DNA from: JACCSI01 sp035575715 | GTDB taxonomy: Bacteria > Acidobacteriota > Vicinamibacteria > Vicinamibacterales > UBA2999 | DNA: 64,000 nucleotides | Assembly: GCA_035575715.1 (NCBI GenBank) | Contig: DATLXN010000012.1 | Location: 310,001-374,000 of the forward strand | Direction of reading: 5' to 3' | In this document: piece by piece, positions 25,236 to 33,848 of the stretch | Position numbering within the stretch: the first letter of the stretch is position 1 | How the letters are laid out: every line of letters begins with the position of its first letter | Notes under the pieces: generated by a model | Databases searched by the model: none | Told to the model about the DNA's origin: nothing | The model's input: the letters and a program-made list of their open reading frames with translations, nothing else | Position numbers and translations under genes: made by a program

Positions 25236-26450
25236 ATGCCGACGTTTGCATTTTCGGGACGGAACCGCGGTGGCGAAACGATCACCGGCGAGCGCGCCGG
25301 TGACACGATGGACGCCGTCGTGTCGGCGCTGCGCCGCGAGCAGATCCTGGTCACGCGGATCACGCCGCAGCAGGCCGCCAAGGTCGCGACCCCGAAGAAG
25401 ATGAAGGGCAAAGCGGCACCGGCCAAGAACCTCGCCGTGTTCACCCGGCAGTTCTCGGTGATGATCGATGCCGGCCTGCCGCTGGTGCAGTGCCTCGAGA
25501 TTCTCGGTACCCAGGAAGAGGACAAGAACTTCTCAGCGGTGATTCTGGCGACCCGCGCCGACGTCGAAGGCGGCGCGTCACTGGCCGATGCGATGAAGAA
25601 GCACCCAAAAACGTTCGATGCCCTCTACTCGAACATGATTGCGGCGGGCGAGGCGGGCGGCATCCTCGACGCGATTCTCAAGCGGCTCGCGACCTATATC
25701 GAAAAGGCGGTCAAGCTCAAAGCGCAGGTCAAGTCGGCAATGATCTATCCGATCGCCGTGATCGTGATCGCCGGGGGCGTCGTCACCGTCATCCTGTGGA
25801 AAGTCATCCCGACCTTTGCCAGCCTGTTCGCCGGCCTTGGCGCCACCTTGCCTCTGCCGACGCGCATCGTGATTGCCGCCAGCAACCTGACGGTTCAGTT
25901 CATGCCGTACATCATTGTTGGGATGATGGGCGCCAGTTACGGCTTCAAGCGCTATTACTCCACTGAGAAAGGGCGACGGGTGATCGACTCACTGTCGCTG
26001 AAGTTGCCGATCATGGGGCCGGTATTACGCAAGATCGCCGTGGCGCGTTTCTGCCGCACGCTGTCGACACTGATTGCTTCGGGCGTGCCGATTCTCGACG
26101 GACTCGACATTACCGCGCGGACCGCCGGCAACGCGGTCGTCGAAGATGCGGTGCAAGCGACACGCAAGAGCATCGAACGCGGCGAGACGATCTCGGCACC
26201 GTTGAAGCAAACCGGCGTGTTCCCGAGCATGGTGGTCCAGATGATCGCGGTCGGTGAAGCGACCGGCGCGATGGATACGATGCTGTCCAAGATCGCGGAT
26301 TTTTACGAAGACGAAGTCGACACCGCGGTAGCCGGCCTGCTCACGCTGCTCGAACCGGTAATGATCGCGTTTCTCGGTCTGGTCGTCGGCGGCATCGTCA
26401 TCGCGATGTACCTGCCGATCTTCGGGCTGATTTCGGAACTCGCGGTGTGA
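25236..26450 (+). CDS. pilC: Type IV pilus inner-membrane platform protein PilC
   Basis: PilC (404 aa) has two T2SSF domains (VFTRQFSVMIDAGLPLVQCL and VARFCRTLSTLIASGVPIL) and three long hydrophobic segments, the last ending LVVGGIVIAMYLPIFGLISE. It couples PilB/PilT rotation to pilin insertion. It follows pilT by 9 bp and overlaps pilS (GTGA). Confidence 0.97.
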   Translation: MPTFAFSGRNRGGETITGERAGDTMDAVVSALRREQILVTRITPQQAAKVATPKKMKGKAAPAKNLAVFTRQFSVMIDAGLPLVQCLEILGTQEEDKNFSAVILATRADVEGGASLADAMKKHPKTFDALYSNMIAAGEAGGILDAILKRLATYIEKAVKLKAQVKSAMIYPIAVIVIAGGVVTVILWKVIPTFASLFAGLGATLPLPTRIVIAASNLTVQFMPYIIVGMMGASYGFKRYYSTEKGRRVIDSLSLKLPIMGPVLRKIAVARFCRTLSTLIASGVPILDGLDITARTAGNAVVEDAVQATRKSIERGETISAPLKQTGVFPSMVVQMIAVGEATGAMDTMLSKIADFYEDEVDTAVAGLLTLLEPVMIAFLGLVVGGIVIAMYLPIFGLISELAV

Positions 26451-28141
26451 ACGCGCTTGGTCGCCGCCTGCTCACCCACATCGCGCTGCGCCTGGTCGCG
26501 GCGACGGTGTTACTGGGGGCGGCGCTCATCGTGCAAGTGCGCGCGCCCGGCGTCTACGCGGTTAATCCGTTCTTCATCCTGATCGCAGCGGTCTACGCGG
26601 TCAGCCTGGCGTTCATTGCGTCGCTGCGATTTGTCGATCGCTGGCCCTGGCTGACCGACGTCCATTTCGCCATGGATGTCTTGATGGTGTCCGCCGCGGT
26701 GTCTCTGACCGGCGGGATTATCAGCCTGTTCACCTCTCTCTACGTCCTGCCCATCGTCGCGGCGAGTACCTTGCAGTTTCGACGCGGCGCGTTGCAGGTC
26801 GCGGCGTTTGGCTCGCTGATGTATGCCGGGATCGTGCTTGCCCAGTACGCCGAAACCAGCGGCCTGATCGACCCGATTTTGGGCATCGGTCAAGTCGATC
26901 AGCTCCCGCGCGCCAATGTTGCGCAATATACGGTGGGCCTCAACGTCTTCGGGCTCTTCGCGGTGGCCTTCCTGTCGGGGTCGCTGGCTGAGCGCGTGCG
27001 CCGTGCCGACGTGCAATTGGAGCAGGCGTCCGAAGAACTCGCGGACCTTCAGTTCTTCAATGAATACGTGATCGACAATCTGGTCAGCGGTCTGGCCACC
27101 GCCGATTCCGAGAACCGGCTGCTGACCTTCAATCGCTCGGCGGTATTGATCACCGGGCATGGGCTCGCCAGCGTGATGGGAAAGTCGGCGGTCGATGTCC
27201 TGCAGTTGCCGAGCGCGTTCAATGCGTCGCTGGACGATGACCTGATGCGCGCGCGCAGCAAACGCACCGACTTTCAATACCACCGCGGCGACAATCGGGT
27301 TATCGACCTGGGTCTCAGCGTCGCGCAGTTGCCGCTCCCCGACGGCCGTCGCGGCTATCTCTACACCTTCCAGGACGTCACCGACCTCAAGCGGCTTGAA
27401 CGCGGCTCGCAGATGCAGACCCGGCTTGCCGCGGTCGGTGAAATGGCCGCCGGCATCGCGCACGAGATTCGCAACCCGCTGGCCTCGATGTCCGGGTCGA
27501 TGCAGATGCTGCGGCAGGAACTGGCGCTGACCAGCGAGCAGGCGCAACTGATGGACATCGTCATGCGGGAGTCGGAGCGCTTGAACGGCACCATCCGCGC
27601 GTTTCTCGCCTACGCCCGGCCGCAACGGTTCGAGATGGAGCATCTCGATCTGCGGGGTGTGCTCGTTGACACCGCGACGCTCCTGCGCAACAGCCACGAA
27701 CGCGGCGATCGACATACCATCGACGTGCGCTTGCCCGACGAGGAGGTGATCGTCGAAGCGGACGAGAATCAAATTCGCCAGATCGTCTGGAATCTCGCCA
27801 CCAACGGCTTGCGCGCGATGCCCCAGGGTGGGACCCTTATCCTCAGCGCCGCGCGCGAAGACAGCGACGCTGCCCACGGCAGTGTCTTGACCGTGACCGA
27901 CCATGGCGTGGGGATGGCGGCCGAGGAAATTGAAGGGATGTTTCAACCGTTCCGCGGCTCATTCAGCAAGGGTACCGGTTTGGGTCTGGCGATCGTGCAT
28001 CGCATCATCAGTGACTACAACGCGCGGGTCGACGTGCAGTCGCAGCCCGGCCACGGGACGACCTTCCGGGTGACGTTTCCGCCCATCCGCGCCCCGAAAC
28101 CAGGCGGCGAGCCGCGCACACCGGCGCAGCTCACCTCATGA
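26447..28141 (+). CDS. pilS: Sensor histidine kinase PilS
   Basis: PilS (564 aa) has about six N-terminal helices, a PAS-like domain (NRLLTFNRSAVLITGHGL), a HisKA domain with the phosphorylated His in GIAHEIRNPLASMSG (about H339) and an ATPase domain with N-box NLATNGLRAM and GTGLGLAIVHRI. In Pseudomonas, PilS senses pilin in the membrane and controls PilR. The GTG start at 26447 overlaps pilC and the stop overlaps pilR, so the pair is coupled to the pilus motor genes. Confidence 0.93.
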   Translation: MNALGRRLLTHIALRLVAATVLLGAALIVQVRAPGVYAVNPFFILIAAVYAVSLAFIASLRFVDRWPWLTDVHFAMDVLMVSAAVSLTGGIISLFTSLYVLPIVAASTLQFRRGALQVAAFGSLMYAGIVLAQYAETSGLIDPILGIGQVDQLPRANVAQYTVGLNVFGLFAVAFLSGSLAERVRRADVQLEQASEELADLQFFNEYVIDNLVSGLATADSENRLLTFNRSAVLITGHGLASVMGKSAVDVLQLPSAFNASLDDDLMRARSKRTDFQYHRGDNRVIDLGLSVAQLPLPDGRRGYLYTFQDVTDLKRLERGSQMQTRLAAVGEMAAGIAHEIRNPLASMSGSMQMLRQELALTSEQAQLMDIVMRESERLNGTIRAFLAYARPQRFEMEHLDLRGVLVDTATLLRNSHERGDRHTIDVRLPDEEVIVEADENQIRQIVWNLATNGLRAMPQGGTLILSAAREDSDAAHGSVLTVTDHGVGMAAEEIEGMFQPFRGSFSKGTGLGLAIVHRIISDYNARVDVQSQPGHGTTFRVTFPPIRAPKPGGEPRTPAQLTS

Positions 28142-29598
28142 GCGCGCCTGCTTCTCCGCCAGCCCACCGCGATACCGCGCCGCGTGACGGCAGCGAAGCC
28201 CCTCGCATCCTGATCGTCGACGACGAGCAATCGATGCGCGAGTGGATGCGCATCCTGTTTCAGCGCGACGGCTTCGAAGTCCTGGTCGCCGAGGACGGAA
28301 TGGCGGCCCGCGATCTGGTCGGCCGCGAATACGTCGATGTCGTCCTGACCGACATCCGGATGCCGCGCATGGACGGCCTCGAATTGCTGAAAGCAATTCG
28401 CGACATCGCGCCGGATGCCGTCGTGATCATGATGACGGCGCACTTTACGCGCGACTCGGACGAATGGCGCCGCGCTCGCGATGCCGGTGCGTCAGCCTTG
28501 CTGGAGAAACCGTTTCGCGACATCAATCTGGTCACCCTGCAGGTCCGTCAGCTGATCGACGCGCGCCGCGTGCGGCACGAACGCGACGTCCTGCGCCAGG
28601 CGATCACCCAACGGGGGTTCGCCGGCATCATCGGCCGCAGCCAGCCGATGCTCGACGTCTTTCGCCTCGTCGAGACGGTCTGCCGCACCAACAGCACGAT
28701 TCTGATCTCAGGGGAATCCGGTACCGGCAAAGAGCTGGTGGCGCGCGCGTTACACACGTTATCGCTGCGCAAGGACGCACCGTTTGTCGCGGTGAACTGC
28801 GGCGCGCTGACCGAGACGCTGCTCGAATCCGAACTCTTCGGGCACCTGCGCGGCGCTTTTACCGGCGCCGACAGCAATAAGAAAGGGCTGATCGAAGTCG
28901 CCGACAAGGGCACCATCTTCCTCGACGAAATCGGCGAGATGAGCCAGACGATGCAGGTCAAGCTGTTGCGGGTGCTGCAGGAGCGCAAGTACCGGCGCGT
29001 CGGCGGCACCGAAGAAATCAGCGCCAATATCCGTGTCGTGGCGGCGACCAACCGGGATCTCGCGATGATGGTCGGCGAAGGCGGTTTTCGCGAAGACCTG
29101 TTCTATCGCCTTAACGTTATTCCGATCCGCTTGCCGGCGCTGCGTGAGCGCACCGATGATGTGCCGTTGATCGCGGAGTTCTTCTTGGCCAAGTACACCA
29201 AAGAGATGATCAAACCGCTCGGCGGGTTTACCCAGGACGCGCTCGACCTGCTCAAGACCTACCCGTGGCCCGGTAACGTGCGCGAGTTGGAGAATGTCGT
29301 CGAGCGCGCCGTTGCGCTCGAAGCGTCAGACCGTATCCAGGCGGACACGCTCGGTGACCACCTACGCGACGGCCGTCCAGCGACCAGAAAGGGCGCCGGA
29401 GGGGACGCCCGATTGCCGTCGGCGGGCTCCAATCTCGAACACCATCTGCAGGATATCGAGCGGTCGCACATCGAGAAAGCACTGAAGCAGGCGGGCAGCG
29501 TGCAGGTGCGCGCGGCCGAACTCCTGGGTCTCAGCTTTCGCCAGTTTCGTTATCTGATGAAAAAACACGGCATCAAAAGCTCAACTGACACGCTTTGA
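28138..29598 (+). CDS. pilR: Sigma-54-dependent response regulator PilR
   Basis: PilR (486 aa) has a receiver domain (phosphoacceptor D72 in LTDIRMPRMDG), an AAA+ domain with Walker A GESGTGKE, the sigma-54-contacting GAFTGA loop and LDEIGEM, then a Fis-type helix-turn-helix (VQVRAAELLGLSFRQFRYLM). It activates pilA in other species. Its coding end overlaps the candidate binding sites for the pilA promoter downstream. Confidence 0.95.
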   Translation: MSAPASPPAHRDTAPRDGSEAPRILIVDDEQSMREWMRILFQRDGFEVLVAEDGMAARDLVGREYVDVVLTDIRMPRMDGLELLKAIRDIAPDAVVIMMTAHFTRDSDEWRRARDAGASALLEKPFRDINLVTLQVRQLIDARRVRHERDVLRQAITQRGFAGIIGRSQPMLDVFRLVETVCRTNSTILISGESGTGKELVARALHTLSLRKDAPFVAVNCGALTETLLESELFGHLRGAFTGADSNKKGLIEVADKGTIFLDEIGEMSQTMQVKLLRVLQERKYRRVGGTEEISANIRVVAATNRDLAMMVGEGGFREDLFYRLNVIPIRLPALRERTDDVPLIAEFFLAKYTKEMIKPLGGFTQDALDLLKTYPWPGNVRELENVVERAVALEASDRIQADTLGDHLRDGRPATRKGAGGDARLPSAGSNLEHHLQDIERSHIEKALKQAGSVQVRAAELLGLSFRQFRYLMKKHGIKSSTDTL

Positions 29599-29621
29599 CA
29601 GGGAGCTGACAAAAAATGTCA
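29586..29621. promoter_or_regulatory. Candidate PilR-binding cluster upstream of pilA
   Basis: TGACA occurs at 29586, 29596 and 29607 and its complement TGTCA at 29617, so the sites are spaced 10, 11 and 10 bp and lie on one face of the helix. The last pair forms the palindrome TGACAAAAAATGTCA. TGTC is the core reported for Pseudomonas PilR sites. The cluster is about 100-130 bp upstream of the -24/-12 element, a normal enhancer distance. Confidence 0.65.
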
Positions 29622-29718
29622 TTTCCCCTCGTGCATTAACGTAAAAGATACGCCAATTCCATCCGTATCAAGAAGCTAAGTTATTGAAACAAATAGATTT
29701 AGCCTAATTTTTAAGAAT

Positions 29719-29734
29719 TGGCAGCCAAGTTGCT
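29719..29734 (+). promoter_or_regulatory. Sigma-54 (-24/-12) promoter of pilA
   Basis: TGGCAGCCAAGTTGCT matches the consensus TGGCAC-N5-TTGCW with exact GG-N10-GC spacing, in an otherwise AT-rich intergenic region. Transcription would start near 29745, giving a leader of about 80 nt. The adjacent pilR gene encodes a sigma-54 activator, which agrees. Confidence 0.88.
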
Positions 29735-29824
29735 ATAGGAGGGCTCGACCGGCGCCGCCTAAGGGTGGCGGCGTCGTCACCCGACCAACCTATCACTGGC
29801 TAACTAACACGAGGAGAATTCACA

Positions 29825-30343
29825 ATGCGTATTCGAGACAACAAAGGCTTCACGCTGATCGAACTGCTTATCGTCGTCGCGATCATCGGCATCATCGCCG
29901 CGATTGCCGTCCCCGGTCTGCTCCGCGCCCGTATTTCGGGCAACGAAGCTTCGGCGATCGGCTCCCTGCGCTCAGTCTCGTCCGCGCAGGCTGACTACTT
30001 CGGGTTGAACCGCGGCAACGCAACCGGCCTCGACGTTCTTGGGGCATTGTGCCCCGGCATGACCGTGCCGTTTATTGCGGCGGATCTGTCCGGTGCAGCG
30101 GCAGTAGAGAAGAGCGGCTATAACTTCTTGATGATCGGGGATGGCGCTGCTGGTCCAGCCGACTGCAACGCCACCCCGACCTCAGCCGGGTACTACGCGA
30201 CCGCGATACCCGTGACTGCGGGAACGACCGGCATCCGTGGGTTCGCGGTTGATGCCGCCAATGCCATTTGGCAGAACACCGACGGCACTGGCGCGGCGCC
30301 CGGCCTGCCCTTCACCGCCCCCGCCACACCGCTGGGCCGCTAA
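29825..30343 (+). CDS. pilA: Type IV major pilin PilA (copy 1)
   Basis: The 172-aa prepilin has the short leader MRIRDNKG cut before FTLIELLIVVAIIGIIAAIA, with Glu5 and the hydrophobic polymerisation helix. The globular part has two Cys (LCPG and ADCN) that may form a disulfide. A strong ribosome site (GAGGAG) and the sigma-54 promoter fit a highly expressed major pilin. A close paralogue follows. Confidence 0.95.
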   Translation: MRIRDNKGFTLIELLIVVAIIGIIAAIAVPGLLRARISGNEASAIGSLRSVSSAQADYFGLNRGNATGLDVLGALCPGMTVPFIAADLSGAAAVEKSGYNFLMIGDGAAGPADCNATPTSAGYYATAIPVTAGTTGIRGFAVDAANAIWQNTDGTGAAPGLPFTAPATPLGR

Positions 30344-30360
30344 TCGACGATTTCTCATCA

Positions 30361-30393
30361 CTAACGCCGCATGGCTTCGCCGTGCGGCGTTAG
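30361..30393 (+). other. Strong hairpin between the two pilin genes
   Basis: CTAACGCCGCA and TGCGGCGTTAG are perfect 11-bp arms, with GGC/GCC stacking inside and a TTC loop. No T run follows, so it is not a classical terminator. It could shield the 3' end of the first pilin message or attenuate read-through into the second. Confidence 0.75.
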
Positions 30394-30488
30394 ACTCGTA
30401 CATGGCCAGCGGCACGGCTTGAAACACGCGGTTTTCGCCGTATTCGAGTCGCCTCCTGTCATCGCGGATTCGGATTACGAGAGAGTTC

Positions 30489-31007
30489 ATGAGGGGCGAC
30501 ACAAAAGGTTTCACGCTCATCGAATTGCTCATTGTCGTCGCCATCATCGGTATCCTGGCGGCTATCGCAGTCCCTAGTCTTGTCCGCGCCCGCATCTCAG
30601 GTAACGAGGCGTCCGCCATCGGTTCGACTCGCGCTATCCTCTCGGCCGAAGTGGGCTACTGGGGTTTAAACCGTGGTTACGCCGACACGCTGGCCGCCCT
30701 CGGCGCCACGTGTGGGACGCTACTCGCGCCTTTTCTTTCAAGCGACCTCACCGGTGCAGCGCCGGTGGAGAAGAACGGGTATGCCTTCACCATCGTGGAA
30801 GGCGTTGGCGGCAGCGTGGGACCACTTGACGTGTGTGGCACGCCGACCAAGACAGGTTTTTACGTCACCGCCGTTCCGACAGGAGTCGGTTTAAGCGGCA
30901 ACCGTGCGTTCGCAGCGGACGTTGGTTCGGCGGTGTGGCAGGATACGGCTGGGATCGCGCCTCCACAGCCGTTCACGCCGGGTGGCTCGATCAGCCCGCT
31001 TCAGTAG
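30489..31007 (+). CDS. Type IV pilin PilA paralogue (copy 2)
   Basis: A 172-aa prepilin with leader MRGDTKG before FTLIELLIVVAIIGILAAIA. The first ~45 mature residues (including LVRARISGNEASAIGSTR) nearly match copy 1, while the globular part diverges but keeps the pattern EKNGYAF, a Cys near VCGTPT, FYVTAVP and SPL at the end. It has no obvious -24/-12 element of its own. It may be an alternative or minor major-type pilin. Confidence 0.92.
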   Translation: MRGDTKGFTLIELLIVVAIIGILAAIAVPSLVRARISGNEASAIGSTRAILSAEVGYWGLNRGYADTLAALGATCGTLLAPFLSSDLTGAAPVEKNGYAFTIVEGVGGSVGPLDVCGTPTKTGFYVTAVPTGVGLSGNRAFAADVGSAVWQDTAGIAPPQPFTPGGSISPLQ

Positions 31008-31063
31008 GACGACCGTGCGTCGATCTTAGACGCGCGGGAAACGGAGCGGCGTTCGCTTGTACG

Positions 31064-31576
31064 ATGATTGATGTGTGGCAATCAACAGTGGCCGCTGTCG
31101 GAATCGTGACTGCCGTGGCTTGGCCGTTGTGGCAGCACACGCACAAGCGAACGGCGGAAGCCACGGCCGCCGATTTTATCCAGCGCCTGTCAGAGTCGCA
31201 GGATCGTTTTCAGCAGGCATATCAGGCCTTCGCGGCGGAACTCACCAGCCTCACAGAGCCGTGCGAAGGGTGGGATCACTGGCTCGATCGCGACCTGGTC
31301 GCGACGGTGCGGAAGCACGGCTACGAGATTGTTCTTCGACCGACGACCGATGCCCAGTCGCGGGCTGTCGACTGCCGTGGACGCGCCACCACGTCGGACT
31401 ACTACGCCGCGTTGACCCCGGGCGCAGGTGGGGGCCTCGCGCAGCGGGCCTATGCCCGGCGGGCGACGGGTGATGCCTTCGTATTCTTCGACGGCGTCGC
31501 GCCACAGGAACGTGACTTCCCGCCGGGGGGCCTGGCGACGCCGCTCCGAGACCGAGACAGCCTCGTCATTCCGTGA
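31064..31576 (+). CDS. Pilin-like protein without prepilin signature
   Basis: A 170-aa protein with an N-terminal hydrophobic stretch (VWQSTVAAVGIVTAVAWPLW) but no Gly-Phe-Thr-Leu-Ile-Glu site. Its C-terminal half follows the two upstream pilins position by position: KHGYEIV, VDCRGRATTSDYYAALTP, QRAYARR, DGVAP and ATPL. It therefore looks like a pilin-fold paralogue that PilD cannot cut in the usual way. It could cap or regulate pilin, or be a decaying copy, though the frame is intact. Confidence 0.65.
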   Translation: MIDVWQSTVAAVGIVTAVAWPLWQHTHKRTAEATAADFIQRLSESQDRFQQAYQAFAAELTSLTEPCEGWDHWLDRDLVATVRKHGYEIVLRPTTDAQSRAVDCRGRATTSDYYAALTPGAGGGLAQRAYARRATGDAFVFFDGVAPQERDFPPGGLATPLRDRDSLVIP

Positions 31577-31636
31577 CCTTTTTTCTTTTGCCTTTCGTAT
31601 TTGGCCTTTTGGCTTCCGGTTGCCGCGGCTTTTGCG
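31577..31636. repeat. Degenerate heptamer tract, T/C-rich
   Basis: Directly after the pilin-like gene come CTTTTTT, CTTTTGC, CTTTCGT, ATTTGGC, CTTTTGG, CTTCCGG, then a near-perfect hairpin CCGGTTGCCGC/GCGGCCACCGG. The period-7 register is kept over about 45 bp. Confidence 0.6.
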
Positions 31637-31661
31637 GCCACCGGGGGGGTAGAATTCACCG

Positions 31662-32882
31662 ATGCTTCCTCTTGTCGTCGCGGCAGTGGCCGGTCTTGGC
31701 TTTGCCGCGGCCTCCGCCTGGGTCCATTACCGGATTCTGAACGACCCGCTCTATTCGAGCATTTGCGATGTCAATGCAACGTTCAGCTGCACGGAGGCCT
31801 ACACCAGCCGTTACGGCGTGGTCGGCGGCGTGCCGGTGGCGCTGATCGGCGTGTTGTTTTTCTCGTTCATTCTGCTGGTCATCGCGCTGTGCCAGCGCTC
31901 CACAGTCGCACGCAATAACCTGCCTGGATATGTGTTCGCGATTTCCACGGTCGGTCTCGCCGGCGTCCTCTATCTCGCATATGCGTCGTTCTTTGTTCTT
32001 CAAGCGGTGTGCTTGCTGTGCGTTGGCACCTACGCCGCGATCATTGCGCTGTTCCTGATTTCGGGCGCAGCTGCCAGGTACCCTATGAGCACGCTTCCCA
32101 ACCGCGCCTCGAGCGACATGCGCCGATTAGTTCGCACTCCCGCAGCCTTGGGCGCGGCGCTGGCCTTCGCCGCTGCCGCCGTCGTCGCAGTGATGCTGTT
32201 TCCCGCACATAACGTGTCTGCGTCCACCGACGCGACTGCGGCCGTTGCCGGATCGACAGCCGCGCCGGCCCCGGTTGCAGGGCCGCCGGTGTCGCAGAGT
32301 GGGATTCAGCAGCTCGAGCAATATCTCGAAGCGCAGACGCGCGTGCCGATCGTTGCCGCCGGCGGCAGCGGCGCCACGGTAATCATCATCAAGTTCAACG
32401 ATTACCTGTGCCCCCCGTGTGGTCAGACCTTCCGGGAATACAAACCGATCATTGCCAAATTACAGAAGCTCCATCCCGGCAAGATTGCCTATTTGACGCG
32501 CGATTTTCCGCTCGATCCCGAATGCAACTCCCTCGGTGGGTCGCACGCCGCCGCGTGCGAGGCAGCGGTCGCCGTTCGGCTCGCGCGGGAAAAAGGCAAG
32601 GGTGACGCGATGGAAGACTGGCTGTTCACCAACCAGGCGACATTGACGCCGACGACGGTCCGACAGGGTGTGGCGACGGTCGGCGGCGTCACCGATTTTG
32701 ATGCGCGTTACCCGAAGACATTGGAGTTTGTCAAAGGCGACGTCAAGCAGGGCCTGCAACTGTCGGTGCGCGGCACGCCGACATTTTTCCTCAACGGCAT
32801 CCGCCTGCCGAATTTGCGAGGTGAGTTCTTCGAGGCGGCCGTCAATTGGGAACTCCGCAAGGTCGCCGCCGCCGCCAAGTAG
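31662..32882 (+). CDS. VKOR-DsbA fusion thiol oxidoreductase
   Basis: The 406-aa protein joins an N-terminal vitamin-K-epoxide-reductase-like membrane domain (four helices; C35 and C43 in CDVNATFSC, then CLLC at 117-120) to a periplasmic thioredoxin/DsbA domain with active site CPPC (250-253) and the cis-Pro loop RGTPTFF. Quinone-linked VKOR would reoxidise the DsbA domain, as DsbB does. It sits between pilin genes and may form pilin disulfides, which is inference from context. A fifth helix (ALGAALAFAAAAVVAVMLF) links the two parts. Confidence 0.9.
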   Translation: MLPLVVAAVAGLGFAAASAWVHYRILNDPLYSSICDVNATFSCTEAYTSRYGVVGGVPVALIGVLFFSFILLVIALCQRSTVARNNLPGYVFAISTVGLAGVLYLAYASFFVLQAVCLLCVGTYAAIIALFLISGAAARYPMSTLPNRASSDMRRLVRTPAALGAALAFAAAAVVAVMLFPAHNVSASTDATAAVAGSTAAPAPVAGPPVSQSGIQQLEQYLEAQTRVPIVAAGGSGATVIIIKFNDYLCPPCGQTFREYKPIIAKLQKLHPGKIAYLTRDFPLDPECNSLGGSHAAACEAAVAVRLAREKGKGDAMEDWLFTNQATLTPTTVRQGVATVGGVTDFDARYPKTLEFVKGDVKQGLQLSVRGTPTFFLNGIRLPNLRGEFFEAAVNWELRKVAAAAK

Positions 32883-32888
32883 ACGCGC

Positions 32889-33848
32889 ATGGCCGCGATT
32901 GAAACCGAGAATCTGTCAAAGGATTACTACGTCGGCTTCTGGCGTCCGAAGCCGTACCGCGCGCTCCACGACCTGACTTTTTCGGTTGAGGAAGGCGAGG
33001 TATTTGGCTTTCTCGGTCCGAATGGCGCCGGCAAGAGCACGACGTTGAAGCTGCTGATGGGACTGATTTCCCCCACCAGCGGCGTTGCGCGTATTCTCGG
33101 CAAGCCGATCGGCGACCTGTCGATGCGCCGCCGTATTGGATTCCTCCCTGAGAACCCGTACTTTTACGATTACCTCACCGCTGAGGAACTACTGACGTAT
33201 TTCGCGGGGCTGTCAGGGCTGCGTGGGCCGGATCGGGCCAAGCGTGTCGCCGCCGCGCTCGATGACGTCGAGATCGGCGCCGAACGCCGCATGCGCTTGC
33301 GGTCGTACTCGAAGGGGATGATCCAGCGCGTCGGTGTCGCGCAGGCCCTCGTCGCGGCACCAGACGTCGTCTTTTTCGACGAACCGATGTCGGGTCTCGA
33401 TCCGCTCGGTCGTCGGGATTTGCGTCAACTGATGCTGCGCCTGCGCGATCGCGGCTGCACGGTATTTTTCAGCTCGCACATTTTGTCGGACGCCGAGGCG
33501 CTGTGCAGTCGGGTCGGCATCGTCGCGCAAGGGCGGCTGGTCGCACAGGGCCGTCTCACCGACATTGTCGCCTTCGAGATTCGCGGCTGGGAACTCGTCG
33601 TTGCTGACCTTCCGGAGGCGCTGCGCCGGGATCTGGAAACGCGAGTCGTCGCCATAACCCCGCTTTCCAATAATCGCTACACCATCGAATTGGCGCCGAG
33701 CGAGCCCCCGGAGAAATTCATTCACGAGGTCGCGCAAAGCGGGGCGCTTGTCGTCTCGCTCAACGCGATTCGGACCACGCTCGAAGATTATTTCGTCTCG
33801 ACGGTGAAGAGCGCGCAAGCGCGCGACGCCGAGGGGCTCGCGGGATGA
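32889..33848 (+). CDS. ABC transporter ATP-binding protein (ABC-2 exporter type)
   Basis: A 319-aa ATPase with Walker A GPNGAGKST, a signature region YSKGMIQRVGVAQAL in place of LSGGQ, Walker B VVFFDEPMSGLDP and the switch His in FFSSHILSDAEAL. The C-terminal ~90 residues are the DrrA/NatA-like extension. It overlaps its permease by 4 bp. Substrate unknown; such pairs often act in surface-molecule export. Confidence 0.92.
   Translation: MAAIETENLSKDYYVGFWRPKPYRALHDLTFSVEEGEVFGFLGPNGAGKSTTLKLLMGLISPTSGVARILGKPIGDLSMRRRIGFLPENPYFYDYLTAEELLTYFAGLSGLRGPDRAKRVAAALDDVEIGAERRMRLRSYSKGMIQRVGVAQALVAAPDVVFFDEPMSGLDPLGRRDLRQLMLRLRDRGCTVFFSSHILSDAEALCSRVGIVAQGRLVAQGRLTDIVAFEIRGWELVVADLPEALRRDLETRVVAITPLSNNRYTIELAPSEPPEKFIHEVAQSGALVVSLNAIRTTLEDYFVSTVKSAQARDAEGLAG

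Noticed and set aside
30440..30488. Separate sigma-54 promoter for the second pilin
   Set aside because: A TGTCAT word is present but no GG-N10-GC element with TTGC could be found upstream of 30489.
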